In this document: positions 5,834 through 8,256 of the stretch, piece by piece | How the letters are laid out: every line of letters begins with the position of its first letter | How positions within the stretch are numbered: the first letter of the stretch is position 1 | NCBI GenBank assembly: GCA_023245975.1 | Contig: JAHFJF010000035.1 | Location: 1-8,256 of the forward strand | DNA: 8,256 bases | Reading direction: 5' to 3' | DNA from: an archaeon | Lineage (GTDB): Archaea; Nanobdellota; Nanobdellia; SCGC-AAA011-G17; GW2011-AR17 | Notes under the pieces: generated by a model | What the model was told of the DNA's origin: nothing | The model's database searches: none | The model's input: the letters and a program-made list of their open reading frames with translations, nothing else | Made by a program: the position numbers and the translations under genes

Positions 5834-6462
5834 CTTACTCTATAAAACCTCTCAGCATATTTGCACCCGATCTTCAATCCGTACTTTATCGCCCTGAAAT
5901 AAACAGGCAACAGCAAAACATACATGTACTGCCATTGTGTCGTGAAAAGCTTCATGTACTGCTTCTTCTTCCAGAAATATGGCGTTATGTCTATAAAAAG
6001 CATTGGCTTGCTTTCGTCTGTCAGATTCCATACTTCAAACTCGTATACTTCCTGTTTTTTTTCTAATGAATCCACAATTTTCAATATAGCCTTGTTAACT
6101 GCCCTATGGTCAGGATGTGGATCTTTGGGAGTTGGGATATAAATTTGTGAAGGCTTATATTTCTCTATCAATTCTTTTATCTCAGCTAATATCTTCTTGT
6201 TTTTTAGTTCATCCTGGACTTTCATGTCTTCCAATCCAAGGAAGATGGTATGCTTAATGCCTAAGAATTTGCTTGCATTTGATGTTTCCTCCTTCCTCAT
6301 GTTTATCACTACTTTCTCCCTGAAATGCGGATGGCTGCTTTCACCGTAAGAAAATACTATCTTTACTACGTCCTTTCCTTCTTCTACAAGTTTTTGTATA
6401 GTTCCTCCCATTCCAACGGCTTCATCATCAGAATGCGCGCAGAATACAAGTATATTAGACAT
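5830..6462 (-). CDS. PIG-L/LmbE-family N-acetyl sugar deacetylase
   Basis: The 210-residue product has a complete zinc site. AHSDDE at 9-14 is a variant of the family AHPDDE, with ligands H10 and D13 and probable base D12. DPHPDHR at 114-120 gives the third ligand, H119. Known members remove acetyl from GlcNAc in GPI-anchor precursors, mycothiol and bacillithiol intermediates, or antibiotic sugars. A hydrophobic segment near 178-198 with basic residues behind it suggests membrane association, as for a lipid-linked substrate. Start: GTG at 6477 is in frame, but TATTTAAA at 6485-6492 lies 26 nt from this ATG, so the ATG of a leaderless message is chosen. The gene overlaps the glycosyltransferase start by ATGA. 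A glycosyltransferase adding GlcNAc followed by this deacetylase is a familiar two-step logic, but substrate and order are inferred. Confidence 0.92.
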   Translation of the reverse strand: MSNILVFCAHSDDEAVGMGGTIQKLVEEGKDVVKIVFSYGESSHPHFREKVVINMRKEETSNASKFLGIKHTIFLGLEDMKVQDELKNKKILAEIKELIEKYKPSQIYIPTPKDPHPDHRAVNKAILKIVDSLEKKQEVYEFEVWNLTDESKPMLFIDITPYFWKKKQYMKLFTTQWQYMYVLLLPVYFRAIKYGLKIGCKYAERFYRVR

Positions 6463-6484
6463 AGGTAATGTTATCACTTTAATG

Positions 6485-6492
6485 TTTAAATA
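6485..6492 (-). promoter_or_regulatory. TATA box for the deacetylase-glycosyltransferase operon
   Basis: TATTTAAA on the minus strand is centred 26-27 nt from the ATG at 6462. It marks an independent promoter in the 60-bp gap after the small membrane-protein gene, and it argues against the upstream GTG at 6477. Confidence 0.6.
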
Positions 6493-6522
6493 CCTTTTTG
6501 GATAGAAAGCTGCTGTGGTTAA

Positions 6523-6753
6523 TCATTTTTTCCTTAGGAATGGCGGTACAGCATAATGTGACTTTACTTTTTTCCCAGTTTTTTCTAATCTTGCACCGCA
6601 GAAAAAATTATCTAAAGAGACATAGAAAATTGCCAAGCAGATTAACGCCAAGAAATAATTTTTATTCATCAAGAAATAAATCAAGCCTGCAAAACCTATC
6701 AAAGCAAAAAGTCCGTAAGCAATTGTTGAAAGAACATAAGCCTTGTAATTCAT
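6523..6753 (-). CDS. Small two-helix membrane protein, function unknown
   Basis: The 76-residue product has two hydrophobic segments, about 6-29 and 34-50, joined by a short MNKN turn, then a basic tail rich in Lys and Arg (about 55-76, ending FLRKK). The positive tail suggests the C-terminus stays in the cytoplasm, with the N-terminus also inside (a hairpin). I recognise no family. Support for a real gene: the bias fits a membrane protein, and CTTTAAAA at 6778-6785 is centred 28 nt before the ATG. The opposite-strand frame here (6498-6794) is less convincing. The gene lies upstream of the deacetylase gene on the same strand, but the latter has its own promoter, so a shared operon is uncertain. 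Confidence 0.65.
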   Translation of the reverse strand: MNYKAYVLSTIAYGLFALIGFAGLIYFLMNKNYFLALICLAIFYVSLDNFFCGARLEKTGKKVKSHYAVPPFLRKK

Positions 6754-6777
6754 CAATAATTAGTAATGCCTCTTTTG

Positions 6778-6785
6778 TTTTAAAG
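6778..6785 (-). promoter_or_regulatory. TATA box for the small membrane protein
   Basis: CTTTAAAA on the minus strand is centred about 28 nt from the ATG at 6753, predicting an almost leaderless message. It lies between that gene and the tRNA-Gly 3' end. Confidence 0.45.
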
Positions 6786-6801
6786 CTTTTCTAGATAAGA
6801 A

Positions 6802-6873
6802 TGCGCCGACTGGGATTCGAACCCAGGTCATCGGCTTGGAAGGCCAAGATTCTGACCACTGAACTATCGGCGC
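6802..6873 (-). tRNA. tRNA-Gly (anticodon UCC)
   Basis: On the minus strand the acceptor GCGCCGA pairs with TCGGCGC, and the discriminator is A at 6802. The D-arm is GTTC...GAAT. The anticodon stem TTGGC/GCCGA has one G-U pair around loop CTTCCAA, giving anticodon UCC for GGA (and, by wobble, GGG). The T-arm is CTGGG-TTCGAAT-CCCAG. There is no intron and CCA is not encoded. The gene is divergent from tRNA-Ile. Confidence 0.97.
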
Positions 6874-6900
6874 ATATGGCAATTTAAACTTGCATTTCAT

Positions 6901-6908
6901 TTTTAAAC
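6901..6908 (-). promoter_or_regulatory. TATA box for tRNA-Gly
   Basis: GTTTAAAA on the minus strand is centred about 31 nt upstream of the mature tRNA-Gly 5' end at 6873. It predicts a leader of about 5 nt. Confidence 0.5.
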
Positions 6909-6924
6909 ATTTCTATACAAAAAG

Positions 6925-6932
6925 CTTAAATA
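6925..6932 (+). promoter_or_regulatory. TATA box for tRNA-Ile
   Basis: CTTAAATA is centred about 30 nt upstream of the mature tRNA-Ile 5' end at 6959. The two divergent tRNA promoters share the 85-bp gap 6874-6958. Confidence 0.55.
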
Positions 6933-6958
6933 TCATCTTCGAAACCTAAACGGTTATT

Positions 6959-7071
6959 GGGCCCGTAGCTCAGCCTGGCTAGAGCATTGGTCTTATAAGA
7001 CAGCTCTTGGTACAAACCATATGTCGTAGGACAGCCAAGGGTCGTGGGTTCAAATCCCATCGGGCCCACCA
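6959..7071 (+). tRNA. tRNA-Ile (anticodon UAU) with canonical intron and encoded CCA
   Basis: The acceptor GGGCCCG pairs with CGGGCCC (7061-7067), the discriminator is A at 7068, and CCA is encoded at 7069-7071. The D-stem is GCTC/GAGC. The anticodon stem TTGGT (6987-6991) pairs with GCCAA (7034-7038), including one G-U pair, once 35 nt are removed. The mature loop is C-U-UAU-A-A. The variable loop is GGGTC and the T-arm is GTGGG-TTCAAAT-CCCAT. The body strongly resembles archaeal tRNA-Ile, but the anticodon is UAU (codon AUA). Most archaea read AUA with a CAU tRNA whose C34 becomes agmatidine. Confidence 0.93.
6998..7032 (+). other. 35-nt canonical intron (37/38) in tRNA-Ile, BHB motif
   Basis: The central helix CTTA (6992-6995) pairs with TAGG (7027-7030) with one G-U. 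Bulges are TAA (6996-6998) and ACA (7031-7033), and the anticodon stem is the outer helix. Cuts after the second bulge base give an intron of 35 nt between positions 37 and 38. Inside, GAC/GTC pair (6999-7001 with 7023-7025) and TGGT-ACAA-ACCA (7008-7019) forms a hairpin. G7026 is left over or pairs with T6996. Confidence 0.85.
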
Positions 7072-7078
7072 TTTTTTT
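7072..7078 (+). terminator. T7 terminator after tRNA-Ile
   Basis: Seven T follow the encoded CCA directly. The last two belong to the reverse-strand TAA stop codon of the aspartate kinase gene (7077-7079), so the convergent genes share these bases. Confidence 0.6.
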
Positions 7079-8255
7079 ATTCCACGAAAAATTCCTTATG
7101 CAATGCCCTAACAGCATTATCAGAATCCTTTCCATCTACACCAATTATTACATTCTCTTCAGAAGGCGTTTGATAAACTGTCTTTATGTTAATACTTGAC
7201 TCTGCCAATGCAGAGCTTATTGCAGAAAAAGTCCCAATTCTATGCTTCATGCCCTCTCCTACAACGCAAATAAGTGATTGATTAAAATTCATTGATATCT
7301 GGTCTGGCTTTAATCTCTGCTGCAATTGTTCATAAATATGCAATTGATGCCCATTTAACTGCGATTGGTGTACGGATAATGAAATTGAATCTATGCTGGT
7401 TGTCATATGGTCTATGGAAATTCCTTCTTCATTAAAAACTCTCAGGACATTATTAAGATAGCCGACAGATTCGTTCATTCCCATCTGCTCTATTGTGAAA
7501 AATGTAAATCCATCCTTTTTGGCAATTCCAACAATTGGATTTTTCTTTGAATCTCTTTCGTGAACTATTCTGGTTCCAGGATTCTTTAAGTTAGTAGTGC
7601 TTCTTACAACTATCGGGACTCTGCTATCCCTGCACATCTTCATTACATCCATGTGTACGACTTGCGCCCCTAAATATGCCATTTCACGCATTTCCTTGTA
7701 TGTAATCTCTTCCAATGTGATAGCTTCAGGAACAATTCTTGGATCAGTTGAGCAGACGCCTTCAACGTCATCCTTGAAAATCTGGTATTTGTCTGCATTC
7801 AATGCACATGCCAGTAAAGCCCCGGTCAGGTCTGTTCCGCCACGGCCAAAAGTTGCCGTATAACCATCTGTAGTATAGCCATAATAGCCAGGGATTACTG
7901 CATAATCATTATCATAGTTATGCATCAGCAAAGATTCCCTTATTTCTTCTGGTTTGCTGATAACCTTTGCATTGCTATAATCATCATTAGTTCTTATACA
8001 AGGATAAATCAAGACAGATTTTAGGCCAATCTTATTTAATGCTGCAACAAGGCATCTCGCATTCATTCTCTCTCCAGCTGCTTCAATCGCCGCAATATAT
8101 CTTCCTTTGTTGGATATGTCTTTCCTGTATGTGCTGTTATTCAATGCTAAAATTTCATCATCCAATTCTGCCCTATCGAGACCAACTCCAGTTGCAATCT
8201 CCGTAAACCAGTCTTTTATTTCATCATAAAGCATGTCATCCAGCTGCCCATTGAG
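7077..8255 (-). CDS. lysC: Aspartate kinase, N-terminus beyond the window edge
   Basis: The frame stays open to the right edge, through LNGQLDD before the first visible ATG (8234), so 393 C-terminal residues are shown. The KFGGTS start of the kinase domain, about 60-80 residues, is missing. Visible kinase motifs include GERMNAR, the catalytic-site block TFGRGGTDLTGALLA, then DDVEGVCSTDPRIVPEA and the LGAQVVH region, ending in NPGTRI. Two C-terminal ACT domains follow: one around IVGIAKKDGFTFFTIE to SISLSV, the other from SLICVVGEGM to HKEFF. The enzyme phosphorylates L-aspartate to aspartyl-4-phosphate, the first step toward lysine, threonine and methionine (also diaminopimelate). The ACT pair is where lysine or threonine feedback would act; the effector cannot be read. 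No homoserine dehydrogenase domain follows, so it is monofunctional at this end. Convergent with tRNA-Ile. Confidence 0.95.
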   Translation of the reverse strand, partial: LNGQLDDMLYDEIKDWFTEIATGVGLDRAELDDEILALNNSTYRKDISNKGRYIAAIEAAGERMNARCLVAALNKIGLKSVLIYPCIRTNDDYSNAKVISKPEEIRESLLMHNYDNDYAVIPGYYGYTTDGYTATFGRGGTDLTGALLACALNADKYQIFKDDVEGVCSTDPRIVPEAITLEEITYKEMREMAYLGAQVVHMDVMKMCRDSRVPIVVRSTTNLKNPGTRIVHERDSKKNPIVGIAKKDGFTFFTIEQMGMNESVGYLNNVLRVFNEEGISIDHMTTSIDSISLSVHQSQLNGHQLHIYEQLQQRLKPDQISMNFNQSLICVVGEGMKHRIGTFSAISSALAESSINIKTVYQTPSEENVIIGVDGKDSDNAVRALHKEFFVE

Positions 8256-8256
8256 G

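Noticed and set aside
6498..6794. Plus-strand frame of 98 codons
   Set aside because: It is opposite the small membrane-protein gene, starts inside the deacetylase promoter region, has a low-complexity basic composition and no promoter or ribosome-binding site at the right place.
6926..7135. Minus-strand frame containing GPMGFEPTTLG and ending with a LSYGP-like tail
   Set aside because: This is the antisense of tRNA-Ile. The MGFEPTT motif is a known false protein that arises from translating the T-arm region of tRNA genes backwards.

Overview
The window is AT-rich and reads as archaeal. Three tRNA genes are present, two with bulge-helix-bulge introns. Promoters are TATA-type with boxes centred about 26-30 nt upstream of start codons. 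One gene encodes a PIN-ATPase-KH protein of a typically archaeal family, and another is the tail of an archaeal-type TrmI. Genes are densely packed, with short ATGA overlaps and overlapping convergent ends. This fits a small-genome archaeon, perhaps of the DPANN group (Woesearchaeota/Pacearchaeota-like). That placement is inference from gene types and style, not a phylogeny.

Left part (1-2390): the 3' end of a tRNA m1A methyltransferase gene meets, tail to tail, a small secreted protein with eight cysteines in a strict CX3C pattern. Divergent from that is a 596-residue PIN-ATPase-KH protein with a degenerate PIN active site.

Middle part (2391-3960): tRNA-Arg(CCU) carries a 19-nt non-canonical intron. 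It is followed by a translationally coupled pair, a membrane-anchored Ig-like protein with two cysteines and a membrane-tethered thioredoxin. A convergent single-domain cupin follows.

Right-centre (3958-6760): a probable TIM-barrel protein of unrecognised function lies tail to tail with a two-gene unit, a PIG-L/LmbE-type sugar N-deacetylase and a MurG/MJ1255-like glycosyltransferase. Together they look like a small glycoconjugate module whose product cannot be named from sequence. A 76-residue two-helix membrane protein lies upstream.

Right end (6800-8256): tRNA-Gly(UCC) and tRNA-Ile(UAU) are divergent. The Ile gene has a 35-nt canonical intron and an encoded CCA. An aspartate kinase, truncated at its N-terminus by the window edge, closes the window.

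No insertion sequence, CRISPR array, rRNA or phage gene was seen. No gene-free stretch exceeds 300 bases. The most distinctive items are the two tRNA introns, the use of a UAU anticodon for isoleucine, the twin-CX3C secreted protein, the thioredoxin/Ig-like pair, and the deacetylase/glycosyltransferase/TIM-barrel locus.
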